Shown: piece after piece, positions 53,567-64,000 of the stretch
Position numbering within the stretch: position 1 is the first letter of the stretch
Layout: the number at the start of each line of letters is the position of its first letter
Notes under the pieces: model-generated
What the model was told of the DNA's origin: nothing
Databases searched by the model: none
What the model saw: the letters and a program-made list of their open reading frames with translations, nothing else
Translations under genes and position numbers: made by a program
Source: Cryptomeria japonica
Taxonomy: Eukaryota > Streptophyta > Pinopsida > Cupressales > Cupressaceae
NCBI RefSeq assembly: GCF_030272615.1
Contig: NC_081406.1
Coordinates: 167,073,521-167,137,520, forward strand
DNA length: 64,000 nt
Direction of reading: 5' to 3'

Positions 53567-54457
53567 CGCATTGTATTCTTCCAAAAAAGATGTATGTTGA
53601 TATAAAAAGGAAGCTTAGACACATGAAAACTAAGATAGAACTAAATTGAAGAATAAAGATATAAAATTATGAAGTAATATGTATGAAATAAAAGAAACTG
53701 ATCTCATATACACCAGCAGTCTTGTATGAGGAAAAATATATATGACCATGACAGGTTTATAAGAATCTAGTATATACATTCAAGGCAGATTTGCATAAAT
53801 CATTTAGGGGAGAAACATGAGTTATCTTTTATACAAGTACTATATAATAAAGGATCCTTCTAAGGCAAAATTTGTGAAAGAATAGAGTAGCTTTGTGAAG
53901 ATTCTATGGTTGGAGTCACAAATAGTTTTTGAGCAGACATATGAAAGAATTTTGAGTAGACTGGAAGGAAGAAAGAATGCAGGGAAGAAAAAAAAAAAAT
54001 GAAAGCTCATTTGTGAAGAGTCTATTGTACTCTAATTTGAAGGTTCAGTTGAGCAACATTAATTAATAACATTGAGCTATAATTTTCAAATATACAATCT
54101 AGAGAAATTTATCAAGATAAGTTCTATCCTTTGAACTATTCTTTAAATTTTAAGTTGAATAGTATACTGATATGTATTCAGTTAAGATAAAATTATGTTT
54201 ATTAATATACTACAACTCTCACTTTAAGTTAAAATTGTTTTCTCAGGACTAAAGGCAAATCCCTAAGGGGACATTGTAAGGAGGTAAACAATATGGTTAC
54301 AACAACCAAGAAAGAGGGAAGACAGAATGGAGGTTAAGCTAAGGGCCGCCAAGTACATGCTTGGTGTAGGAACGACTCAATAAAGACCCCACTCCTTTCC
54401 GAAGAATAGAAAGAGGAAAGTTAGAATGTGGAAGGCTAACCTGAGCTATCAAGTAGA

Positions 54458-55038
54458 GCAAGTCTCTTAGGTTTGGTGTAGAAAGGGCTCAAGGAAGCCT
54501 AAGGTGGGCAGCTTGACTCAAGGAAGTCAGCCCCCTAAGTAAGAATAAGGGCTCAAGGAAGCCAAAGATGGACAGCTGGACTCAAGGAAGTCAGCACCCT
54601 AAGTAAGAATAAGGGCTCAAGGAAGCCAAAGATGGGCAGCTGGACTCAAGGAAGTCAGCACCCTAAGTAAGAAAAAAGGCTCAAGGAAGCCAACGATGGG
54701 CAGTTTGACTCAAGGAAGTCAGCACCCTAAGAAGAATAAGAGCTCAAGGAAGCCAAGGATGGGCAGCTTGACTCAAGGAAGTCAGCACCTTAAGTAAGAA
54801 TAAGGGCTCAAAGAAGCCAAACGTGGGCAGCTTGGCTCAAGGAAGTCAACACCCTTAGTAAGAAGGATGACTCAAGGAAGTCAGTCCATTTCAGTTAGAC
54901 AAAGATGGCTCAAGGAAGTCAGTCTCTCTCAAGATCGGATAGAGATTGCTCAAGGAAGCCAATCTCCCGCATGTGGACAAGATGGCTCAAGGAAGCCAGT
55001 CCCTCTAAAGTTGGGCAATGGCTCAAGGAAGCTAACCC
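54458..55038 (+). repeat. GGCTCAAGGAAGCC minisatellite, unit 2
   Basis: Copy of 51540-52120. Confidence 0.9.
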
Positions 55039-55233
55039 CTCTAAGTTGCAATATATGCATAGAAACAAAGTAGTAATTTTCTAACGTTTATCATTACTTT
55101 AATTTATATGATTATGTATTGGTACTACTAACCTATGTGCAGGTTCATCCAAGAAAAAAAAGAGACAAGGAAGAAATTGTTTGAGGACAAGGAAGAAATT
55201 GCTTGAGGACAAGCAAAGTCAAGAGGGGGAGAC

Positions 55234-56167
55234 TGTGATGTCCCCACTAGACTCCAATTCAATTAAGGAGAGAAGACCACCGTCCTTGAGGGCAACATGA
55301 TCCTGTCCAAGCATTAAGTATATTAATCGATTAGTGGAGAAGATATATTAATCACTGGTTTGTAAGAAGACTAATAAAAGGTCATGACTCACTGATTATA
55401 GAGCAATCGACATAAGGATAATGATGCGGTGGATAACATTAATAATGAAAGGATGCGACTACAGGGAAGTAGTGCGATGAAGGTAGGCAATCGCCACAAT
55501 CCACGAGACATGTCTCATCTATGTAGTTCGTCATCTCAATCACATGGTATAGAAGAACAATCACAATCTCTCATTAGGGGGGGGGGGATATACACCGGCA
55601 GATAATATGAAGAAGATTAAAAGAAGTTTGATCAAAAGCTGATATTTCATAATATCCAAAAAGGAAGAGATTATTATTATTACTGGTTCGGGTCTTCTCA
55701 ATCAAGCATCCACCTTGGGCTTAACAATCAGGAATGACACCATTATCTGTATACTTCAAAGGAATAATCAGACATAGCTATAAATGACAGGGAGAACTCT
55801 GACAACCTGAGTTTACAGTTGTATCAGAAACAACAGAAAGGTTTCTCTGTAATATAGGTCAGCACATAGTCATTGCACAGTTCCCACCGGAGATATTACA
55901 TGTTAACAGATTAATAAGGGTCATACATTACAAATTCTGAATAACACATTCATTGTAATCCTTAGACACCAGCTGTATCAAGTTAGAGGCATAAGTATAT
56001 TCATATAGCAGATTATAACTATCATTCTTATTACAAGTGGTATCTAGTATCGACTATTTCAGTTTATATGAAGATTTTGGGTTAATTATTTAGAAGGAAG
56101 TCATCTAGGATTAAAGTGTAAGCTAATAGTCCCTTATTTCTAAGGATTCACAAAAGGGGACATTACA
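55234..56167 (+). repeat. LTR 3 of tandem array
   Basis: 934 bp, same sequence as LTR 1. Confidence 0.93.
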
Positions 56168-56196
56168 GTGGTATCAGAGCATAATCCTGCCAGCCT

Positions 56197-56484
56197 GTGA
56201 AAGAAATAACATTCCAAAGGTCAACCATAAGGCCTAACCAAAAGTTTCAACATCCAAAGAGAAAGATCAACTACCGTCAACCTAGAAAAAGATATCATAA
56301 TCTCAAGTCTATACTGAAGAAAAGAAACTACTTGTATAGAAATCGTACGAAATTATTAGCAAATCGAGAATTCCTACATCGTTTCTGTAATTTTACACAA
56401 GGCAACAACAACATCTTCACGACAAGACAACAGCAAATAGAAGCATTCTCGCGAAGAGAATTCCTGTCGTATACAATGATCTAG
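56197..56484 (+). CDS. Hypothetical basic open frame, unit 3
   Basis: Same 95-codon stretch as at 50361, starting with GTG. No difference seen. Confidence 0.3.
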   Translation: MKEITFQRSTIRPNQKFQHPKRKINYRQPRKRYHNLKSILKKRNYLYRNRTKLLANREFLHRFCNFTQGNNNIFTTRQQQIEAFSRREFLSYTMI

Positions 56485-57375
56485 CGCATTGTATTCTTCC
56501 AAAAAAGATGTATGTTGATATAAAAAGGAAGCTTAGACACATGAAAACTAAGATAGAACTAAATTGAAGAATAAAGATATAAAATTATGAAGTAATATGT
56601 ATGAAATAAAAGAAACTGATCTCATATACACCAGCAGTCTTGTATGAGGAAAAATATATATGACCATGACAGGTTTATAAGAATCTAGTATATACATTCA
56701 AGGCAGATTTGCATAAATCATTTAGGGGAGAAACATGAGTTATCTTTTATACAAGTACTATATAATAAAGGATCCTTCTAAGGCAAAATTTGTGAAAGAA
56801 TAGAGTAGCTTTGTGAAGATTCTATGGTTGGAGTCACAAATAGTTTTTGAGCAGACATATGAAAGAATTTTGAGTAGACTGGAAGGAAGAAAGAATGCAG
56901 GGAAGAAAAAAAAAAAATGAAAGCTCATTTGTGAAGAGTCTATTGTACTCTAATTTGAAGGTTCAGTTGAGCAACATTAATTAATAACATTGAGCTATAA
57001 TTTTCAAATATACAATCTAGAGAAATTTATCAAGATAAGTTCTATCCTTTGAACTATTCTTTAAATTTTAAGTTGAATAGTATACTGATATGTATTCAGT
57101 TAAGATAAAATTATGTTTATTAATATACTACAACTCTCACTTTAAGTTAAAATTGTTTTCTCAGGACTAAAGGCAAATCCCTAAGGGGACATTGTAAGGA
57201 GGTAAACAATATGGTTACAACAACCAAGAAAGAGGGAAGACAGAATGGAGGTTAAGCTAAGGGCCGCCAAGTACATGCTTGGTGTAGGAACGACTCAATA
57301 AAGACCCCACTCCTTTCCGAAGAATAGAAAGAGGAAAGTTAGAATGTGGAAGGCTAACCTGAGCTATCAAGTAGA

Positions 57376-57956
57376 GCAAGTCTCTTAGGTTTGGTGTAGA
57401 AAGGGCTCAAGGAAGCCTAAGGTGGGCAGCTTGACTCAAGGAAGTCAGCCCCCTAAGTAAGAATAAGGGCTCAAGGAAGCCAAAGATGGACAGCTGGACT
57501 CAAGGAAGTCAGCACCCTAAGTAAGAATAAGGGCTCAAGGAAGCCAAAGATGGGCAGCTGGACTCAAGGAAGTCAGCACCCTAAGTAAGAAAAAAGGCTC
57601 AAGGAAGCCAACGATGGGCAGTTTGACTCAAGGAAGTCAGCACCCTAAGAAGAATAAGAGCTCAAGGAAGCCAAGGATGGGCAGCTTGACTCAAGGAAGT
57701 CAGCACCTTAAGTAAGAATAAGGGCTCAAAGAAGCCAAACGTGGGCAGCTTGGCTCAAGGAAGTCAACACCCTTAGTAAGAAGGATGACTCAAGGAAGTC
57801 AGTCCATTTCAGTTAGACAAAGATGGCTCAAGGAAGTCAGTCTCTCTCAAGATCGGATAGAGATTGCTCAAGGAAGCCAATCTCCCGCATGTGGACAAGA
57901 TGGCTCAAGGAAGCCAGTCCCTCTAAAGTTGGGCAATGGCTCAAGGAAGCTAACCC
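57376..57956 (+). repeat. GGCTCAAGGAAGCC minisatellite, unit 3
   Basis: Copy of 51540-52120. Confidence 0.9.
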
Positions 57957-58151
57957 CTCTAAGTTGCAATATATGCATAGAAACAAAGTAGTAATTTTCT
58001 AACGTTTATCATTACTTTAATTTATATGATTATGTATTGGTACTACTAACCTATGTGCAGGTTCATCCAAGAAAAAAAAGAGACAAGGAAGAAATTGTTT
58101 GAGGACAAGGAAGAAATTGCTTGAGGACAAGCAAAGTCAAGAGGGGGAGAC

Positions 58152-59085
58152 TGTGATGTCCCCACTAGACTCCAATTCAATTAAGGAGAGAAGACCACCG
58201 TCCTTGAGGGCAACATGATCCTGTCCAAGCATTAAGTATATTAATCGATTAGTGGAGAAGATATATTAATCACTGGTTTGTAAGAAGACTAATAAAAGGT
58301 CATGACTCACTGATTATAGAGCAATCGACATAAGGATAATGATGCGGTGGATAACATTAATAATGAAAGGATGCGACTACAGGGAAGTAGTGCGATGAAG
58401 GTAGGCAATCGCCACAATCCACGAGACATGTCTCATCTATGTAGTTCGTCATCTCAATCACATGGTATAGAAGAACAATCACAATCTCTCATTAGGGGGG
58501 GGGGGATATACACCGGCAGATAATATGAAGAAGATTAAAAGAAGTTTGATCAAAAGCTGATATTTCATAATATCCAAAAAGGAAGAGATTATTATTATTA
58601 CTGGTTCGGGTCTTCTCAATCAAGCATCCACCTTGGGCTTAACAATCAGGAATGACACCATTATCTGTATACTTCAAAGGAATAATCAGACATAGCTATA
58701 AATGACAGGGAGAACTCTGACAACCTGAGTTTACAGTTGTATCAGAAACAACAGAAAGGTTTCTCTGTAATATAGGTCAGCACATAGTCATTGCACAGTT
58801 CCCACCGGAGATATTACATGTTAACAGATTAATAAGGGTCATACATTACAAATTCTGAATAACACATTCATTGTAATCCTTAGACACCAGCTGTATCAAG
58901 TTAGAGGCATAAGTATATTCATATAGCAGATTATAACTATCATTCTTATTACAAGTGGTATCTAGTATCGACTATTTCAGTTTATATGAAGATTTTGGGT
59001 TAATTATTTAGAAGGAAGTCATCTAGGATTAAAGTGTAAGCTAATAGTCCCTTATTTCTAAGGATTCACAAAAGGGGACATTACA
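58152..59085 (+). repeat. LTR 4 of tandem array
   Basis: 934 bp, same sequence as LTR 1. Followed by the target duplication GTATG and the copia frame. Confidence 0.93.
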
Positions 59086-59373
59086 GTATGGCTCAAGAAG
59101 TTGCTTTTGGGATTATTTGGTGAACCAATGAAACCTACTATTATTCATTGTGACAATCAGAGTTGTATAAAACTCTCAGAGAATCCTGTATTTCATGATA
59201 GATTGAAACATATAGAGATTCCTTATCATTATGTACAAGACATGGTGGACATGAATGTGATACAGTTGGAATATATTAGTACAGGAGATCAGATAGCAGA
59301 AATACTTACCAAACCACTTTCCAGGGTGAAAGTTGAGCACTTCAGGAAAGGTCTTGGTATGATTGAATTGTAA
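59086..59373 (+). pseudogene. copia RNase H, C-terminal part
   Basis: After the target duplication the frame reads WLKKLLLGLFGEPMKPTIIH, CDNQSCIKLSENPVFHDR, HIEIPYHYVQDMVDM, YISTGDQIAEILTKPLSRV and ends FRKGLGMIEL at the natural stop. This completes copia RNase H (Asp in CDNQS). Joined in frame to AAREAV at 49393. Confidence 0.93.
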
Positions 59374-59889
59374 TTTGCTTTGTAATCTGTACTTATATAT
59401 ATTTAATGTGTAAATTTCTTTGTCGTGTTATGACTTTTATGGGCTCCACCCCCTGTGCACATTTCTAAGAGGTGGCGATCTCCTAGATAATGGACACTTG
59501 TATGAGACATTATAAGGTGACGATCTTATAATGGTCAAACAGGATGTCATGTGTGATGATGTCTTGTATATCATGGATGTGCCATGATATGTTGTGGTAA
59601 GACATTATGAGATGTCAGTGCACATACCACAACTTGGATATAACGAGAATCAAATTATTCTCTTGCATTTATATCCTTGGTATCGCGTGCTATGCGATAT
59701 TGATATCACGTGTTAGGTGATATCTATGTCACGTGCTTAGGTGATATGATTCCTCATATCACGTGTTAGGTGATACTTCATGTCACGTGCTTAGGTGATG
59801 TGATTCTTTGTATTACGAGATTATGAGATTATGGTCATCATGAGAAATGTGATGCTATATACTAATATGTTGTCATTCATTTATCTTCC
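59374..59889 (+). repeat. copia 3' untranslated part with TATCACGTG repeats
   Basis: Contains at least five units of TATCACGTGTTAGGTGATA or ATGTCACGTGCTTAGGTGAT between 59680 and 59810, and AAGGTGACGATCTTATAAT-type words before it. Each unit has CACGTG (a G-box core) and pairs TATCAC with GTGATA. The position, between RNase H and the purine tract, matches the ATGATATC repeats in the sister element at 24225-24540. Confidence 0.75.
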
Positions 59890-60405
59890 TGTTATCAATG
59901 AAGCCTACACCCTCTGCTAAAGCTGTGAACTTCAGCTGCCTATTGAAACATGCAGGAAAAAGGAGCACTGAGGACCTGGGAAGCAAGGAGGAGCAGGACG
60001 ACACCAGCAGATTTATGGATCAGCCAACAAGCGATAGTCATTCAGGCAATGACTGGTCACCCCCTAGACATGCATTTTTAGTATATACTCATTCATGTAT
60101 AATTTAGCTTTCATGTGCATCATGCATATTGAATGAACATGGTCAGTCTCATGCCTTATTGTGTAAGACATGCATTCTATCATTTTAATAAATATTACAT
60201 TCTTTCCGAAAGACTTGCCTAATCTTTCTATGCTTCGTACATTTATATCAATGAAATGCTTTTACTTTGCAATCTTTGCTTTCTGCATTCTTTTGAGGTT
60301 ATTTCATTTGCAATGAAATACAACATAGAGAGGCCATTAAATGCCACTTGCTCAAAAACTTAGTGGCTCTACCTGATTGAGCCTGCAGGTGAAAATCTGG
60401 TAACA
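59890..60405 (-). repeat. 3' LTR of acidic-repeat element
   Basis: 516 bp, same length as its partner and nearly identical; differences include AATAAATATT/AATGAAGATT near 60188/63534. Confidence 0.9.
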
Positions 60406-61019
60406 TTTTTGGCAATTTCTGCTAAATGTTTGCCTGCTAAACATCCTGCCCAGCTGCCTTAGACTATTCATTGGGCACAGAGTCACTTGATACTTTTGTG
60501 AAAACTGGAAAAACACATCATAACATTGCAAAACTCTCTCTTTTCCCCTCTGAACCTGTCCTACCCTATTGAGTATAGGTGTGTGGTTTATGGCAGTGGT
60601 CTTGACACCTCACTATCATGAATTCTACATGTGTATTTGATAGATTAGGACAGGTCAGCAACAAAGTACCTTTGAAACACATTCTCTTGCACTACTGAAA
60701 CTCAGATTCAGACTGAAAACTTCGCTAATAACACCTCCTTAGAAGACTGTTGTGAGCTGTCCCAACTTTATGAGGCAGATATGTATGATGTGTGGCAGTG
60801 GAATCATGTATTCACTGTTTCATATGATAGGTGTCTACCTCATAGAATTGGGTGACTTACAACAGTTTTACCTCCGCAAAATCAGAAACAACTAACAACT
60901 AGCTAAGCTGTGCAAGAAGCACTTAGGGAAATAGAAGCTACAACTAATCTACCTGTGCAACAACACTTATTTGGCATCGGAACCTACTCTAGCCTATGCT
61001 AATCAAAATACCAAATCTC
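60406..61019 (-). other. Internal non-coding part of acidic-repeat element
   Basis: No open frame of note or recognised domain. It corresponds to the 3' untranslated part on the minus strand. Confidence 0.5.
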
Positions 61020-62986
61020 TTAAACAAAGCCATTTATAGGCTGGTTGAAATAGCTAACCATTCTTTTCAACTTACAATTTGTAGCATGTTCATGAGCAGC
61101 CAAGAAGAGATGAATCTTGGACAGAATACTGACAAAGAGCTGAAATATGTCTTCAAGATAATAAACAAGTTCACTTACCTCACAAATTTGAGCATCAAAA
61201 ATCTTGCTTTGAAGTGAACAAGTGGTCTGGGTCAGCCCTTCTTTAGTAGCAACCTCATGCTTATCTGAAAGCATGATTATCTTTTCTGTTTTGGCCTCCA
61301 TCTTGGCTAGATGCCTGATAGGGCATCCTTGTGACAAAACAAACTTTGAGCTTCCTTTGCTGGTCTCCAACTGATGGACTGGTTCTTGGACATCATCTTG
61401 CCAATTGAAATGATTTGGCTCATGCGATGGAGGTAGAAGCATGACTGCCTCCACATCTTGCCCATGCTGCTAATGATTTTCCAACTTAGGACATGTTGGT
61501 TTTGTATCCAAGCTTACACAAAACAATTCCAGCTCTTCCCAAAAATTATCTTCTTCAGAATCGTCCTTGCTTTTTTGCATGAGAGGTCCAATTTTGTCCT
61601 TGTAACAATTTTCCTCAAGTCCTCTAGATTCTAAAAAAGAAACATTTTTTAGATCTTCAACGGAAGATAAAACTTCATCTTCAAACTGATTAGCGTTCAC
61701 CAAGAGATCACCACAGTGATTTATGTCTCCTTGCTGCTCCAAATCAGTTGGTGATGACATTGACATGCTTTCTTCGTCTTGATCAAGGAAACTAGGAAGC
61801 CCATCGAACCAAACTATATCATCCTCTTGATCACCAGCTTGTTCGCAATCATTCACCTCTTGCTGGTCCAAGACTTGCACTAATGTTAATACTTGGATGT
61901 CTTCTCCATCCTTGTCATCAAAACAGGGCAATTCATCAAAAACAAAAGTGAGGTCTTGAAGCTCATGACCCCCACCTTGCTCAATATGCTGCTGTCCCAA
62001 AACAGTTGGTAAGTTGGAAAACTGTGCGCTCTCTTCATGTTGTTCAACAAAAATAGGTAGTTGTTCAAACAGAGAGACCATTTCTTCCTCCTCACATATA
62101 TTATGATCATTTTCGGCTGGGGAAGCGATACAAACAGCAGCAACTTCTTGCTGACTTTTCTGGTTTTGGACTGGCATATTTGGGATAACTTTGCTAAGGT
62201 TTGGCATTTTAAAATTAGGATGCTTAGTCCAAGAAGGCTGCCATAGCTGCTCAGCACTTTGATTATTTGGTTCAAACTCTTGATATGACTGAGAATAAGG
62301 ATTAATGAATTGGTTTGGTTGACTTTGCTCATTCATGGGCTCATGTAGGGGTTGTTCTTTATCATTTGTAGGACCATTACCCTTATAACATGGAATATCA
62401 AACCTAGAAGATTTACTTGGAGACTGAGTAGAAACATCTAACCTGAAACTTGGAATTTTAAACTTGGGAACCTCTTCATTCAAAGAATGATTCATCCTTA
62501 CAAGAAAAGTTGAACTAAAACTAGGAACACAAGGAGTTGCCTGGGTCTCATACCTTTGAACCTGTGCAAGCAAGGGCTTTAATTGTTCTTCTTTGGCTGC
62601 AACTTGTTTAGCAAGGAGTTCTTGCTCATACCTTTGAGCCTCTACCCCCTGTTGACGAATATAAGCTTGATCAACAAGCTCCTCTTGCTGCATGTTATAC
62701 TCCTGCTCTCTATCAATAGCTGCCCACTGCTCTTGAAAACTTGACAGTATGCCTTTTATGCTTATATTCTCCACATGCTGGGACTGATTATGAGAAATTT
62801 CATGATGGCCTGGAACAAAATGACTTTCTGGCAAACATGTGAAGGATGTTGATAACTGGCTGTAGCAAATGTATTTGGGTTAAAACCAGTAGCATAGCTG
62901 TTTTGACATGGCTGATAAGGAGATACATAAGCAACATTCTCATGGAATGGAGAATGATAATACATGCTTTCATAAGGACAAGACAT
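61020..62986 (-). pseudogene. Unrecognised long frame with acidic repeats, about 650 codons
   Basis: An ATG at 62984-62986 opens MSCPYESMYYHSPFHENVAY. A one-base shift near 62830 passes to a frame open for 454 codons to a stop at 61470-61472, and the same frame continues open to 61020. Contents in order: Tyr/Pro/Asn-rich N-terminus; a Gln/Glu-rich probable coiled coil (QEQWAAIDREQEYNMQQEEL to about residue 140); a Pro/Ser/Asn-rich middle; three acidic repeats LFEQLPIFVEQHEES, VFDELPCFDDKDGED and WFDGLPSFLDQDEES; a C-terminal acidic segment FWEELELF; and after the stop SSKFVLSQGCPIRHLAK. No retroviral domain is seen. It occupies the gag position of a non-autonomous element, so it could be a gag-like structural protein or a captured host sequence. 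Confidence 0.5.
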
Positions 62987-63215
62987 ATCAGAGTATGTCT
63001 ATAAGCTGGAAGAACTTTGCAATATTGTAAAACCAAAAGTGACAAGGTCTGATTTTTCTACATACCAGCACTTAATCTGCCTAAAACCAGTAGACCAACC
63101 TTCCAGAGTCGCCAAGTGTGTGCTAAAAATTGCCTCCAAAGGCAGAAAACACTGCTGTACACACCAAACAGCAGTAATGCATATTACAAAAGAAACTGAG
63201 AATCAGCTCTCAATC

Positions 63216-63231
63216 CCATCGGGCGTGCCAA
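63216..63231 (-). promoter_or_regulatory. Candidate primer-binding site
   Basis: Minus-strand TTGGCACGCCCGATGGGA starts about 4 bases inside the 5' LTR (63236). It begins with TGG as tRNA-primed sites must, but I did not identify the tRNA. Confidence 0.55.
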
Positions 63232-63235
63232 AAAC

Positions 63236-63751
63236 TGTTATCAATGAAGCCTGCACCCTCTGCTAAAGTTGTGAACTTCAGTTGCCTATTGAAACATGCA
63301 GGAAAAAGGAGCACTGAGGACCTGGGAAGCAAGGAGGAGCAGGACGACACCAGCGGATTTATGGATCAGCCAACAAGCAATAGTCATTCAGGCAATGACT
63401 GGTCACCCCCTAGACATGCATTTTTAGTATTTACTCATTCATGTATAATTTAGCTTTCATGTGCATCATGCATATTGAATGAACATGGTCAGTCTCACGC
63501 CTTATTGTGTGAGACATGCATTCTATCATTTTAATGAAGATTACATTCTTTCCGAAAGACTTGCCTAATCTTTCTATGCTTCGTACATTTATATCAATGA
63601 AATGCTTTTACTTTGCAATCTTTGCTTTCTGCATTCTTTTGAGGTTATTTCATTTGCAATGAAATACAACATAGAGAGGCCATTAAATACCACTTGCTCA
63701 AAAACTTAGTGGCTCTACCTAATTGAGCCTGTAGGTGAAAATCTGGTAACA
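63236..63751 (-). repeat. 5' LTR of acidic-repeat element
   Basis: 516 bp; see partner at 59890-60405. Confidence 0.9.
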
Positions 63752-63762
63752 CTTCCCTAGCT

Positions 63763-63771
63763 AAGAGGGAG
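63763..63771 (+). promoter_or_regulatory. Polypurine tract of interrupted copia element
   Basis: AAGAGGGAG within CTAGCTAAGAGGGAGC, directly before the 3' LTR; same as the tract of the copia element on the minus strand at 24168-24185. Confidence 0.85.
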
Positions 63772-64000
63772 CGTTGAAACATGATAGCTTCGTTAAGATA
63801 AATGATTGAATGAGAGATAAATGAAGTCTCTCATTCAATCATCTATCTCATCGATGAATAATGATAGACTTCATTTACATATATCCTTTGTAATCTTCAT
63901 TCAGATTTCTTGTAATTACAAATACATTTCATGATCGGTCTAAATATACCGATATGTATTTTCTCGAATGATCGAGCACATGTTCATATAGATATACTTC
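63772..64000 (+). repeat. 3' LTR of interrupted copia element (partial)
   Basis: First 229 bp of the LTR, matching 33134-33362 with few changes (first base C for T). Includes the 16-bp inverted repeat. Runs off the window. Confidence 0.9.

Larger units (their letters stand above)
49398..59085 (+). mobile_element. Tandem LTR array: four LTRs, three internal regions, TSD GTATG
   Basis: Four LTR copies of 934 bp begin at 49398, 52316, 55234 and 58152, exactly 2,918 bp apart. Three internal regions of 1,984 bp lie between, so 4 x 934 + 3 x 1,984 = 9,688 bp. LTR ends are TGTGATGTCCCC and GGGGACATTACA. A single target duplication GTATG (49393-49397 and 59086-59090) flanks the whole array, and removing it restores the copia frame. 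By reading, the units look identical, including an 11-base G run in each LTR. No gag, RT or integrase domain is present: a LARD-type non-autonomous element. It reads plus (primer site after the LTR, purine tract before the next). Confidence 0.93.
59890..63751 (-). mobile_element. Non-autonomous LTR element with acidic-repeat ORF, TSD CTTCC
   Basis: Direct 516-bp LTRs at 59890-60405 and 63236-63751 (TGTTATCAATGAAG...CTGGTAACA), flanked by CTTCC at 59885-59889 and 63752-63756, a perfect duplication. On the minus strand, TTGGCACGCCCGATGGGA begins a few bases inside the right LTR and looks like a primer-binding site for a tRNA other than initiator Met, and the only long frame is also minus. No polypurine tract is obvious next to the left LTR. 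The 2.8-kb internal region encodes no RT or integrase. It is in the 3' untranslated part of the copia element from 33134. Confidence 0.88.
33134..64000 (+). mobile_element. Ty1/copia retrotransposon split by three insertions
   Basis: 5' LTR at 33134-33861, tRNA-Met primer site, gag, protease, integrase and start of RT to 36612; rest of RT at 48395-49397; end of RNase H at 59086-59373; 3' untranslated part to 59889; purine tract and 3' LTR from 63772, running off the window. The fragments join with the reading frame and target duplications matching at each insertion, so they are one element. Without insertions it would be about 6 kb. It is related to the copia element at 23535 (similar gag, same purine tract). 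Stops at 34214, 34988 and 35443 and a frameshift near 35160 show it is dead. Confidence 0.95.

Overview
This window looks like nuclear DNA of a seed plant with a large, repeat-rich genome. A conifer or other gymnosperm is my inference, based on the mixture of families and the very long non-coding stretches. Almost all of it is LTR retrotransposons, many inserted inside one another. There is no bacterial, plastid or mitochondrial signature. The only host-gene material I can support is five short exons of a leucine-rich-repeat receptor kinase at 22060-22991.

Layout. 1-2346: piece of a large LTR in minus orientation. 2347-11310: decayed Ty3/gypsy element (gag, protease, an RNase-H-like domain, RT, RNase H, integrase), split by a 4,002-bp solo LTR (5099-9100, TSD GGTAC) that is full of hairpin-forming repeats. 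11727-18190: an array of 96-bp repeats cut in two by a minus-strand non-autonomous LTR element (11835-17767). 18191-22059: LTR-like DNA with a TATA box, a LINE endonuclease scrap and AT-rich DNA. 22060-22991: the LRR exons. 23535-29349: a structurally complete but mutated Ty1/copia element on the minus strand (TSD ATTCT). 29355-33133: non-coding DNA.

From 33134 to beyond the window end lies one Ty1/copia element on the plus strand that has been hit three times. (1) A chromodomain-bearing Ty3 element (36613-48394) sits in its RT. That element's protease and most of its RT are replaced by a 5.9-kb inverted duplication of endogenous caulimovirid (plant pararetrovirus) sequence, 39053-44967. (2) A 9,688-bp array (49398-59085) of four LTRs alternating with three internal regions, period 2,918 bp, sits in its RNase H and is flanked by TSD GTATG. 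(3) A minus-strand LTR element (59890-63751, TSD CTTCC), with a long unrecognised open frame containing acidic repeats, sits in its 3' untranslated part. Removing the three insertions gives back an ordinary copia element of about 6 kb.

Functionally this is a graveyard. Most retroelement frames carry in-frame stops or frameshifts and no element is clearly autonomous. The coherent biology lies in insertion history, LTR structure, non-autonomous families that share ends with the chromovirus, and the rearranged viral insertion.
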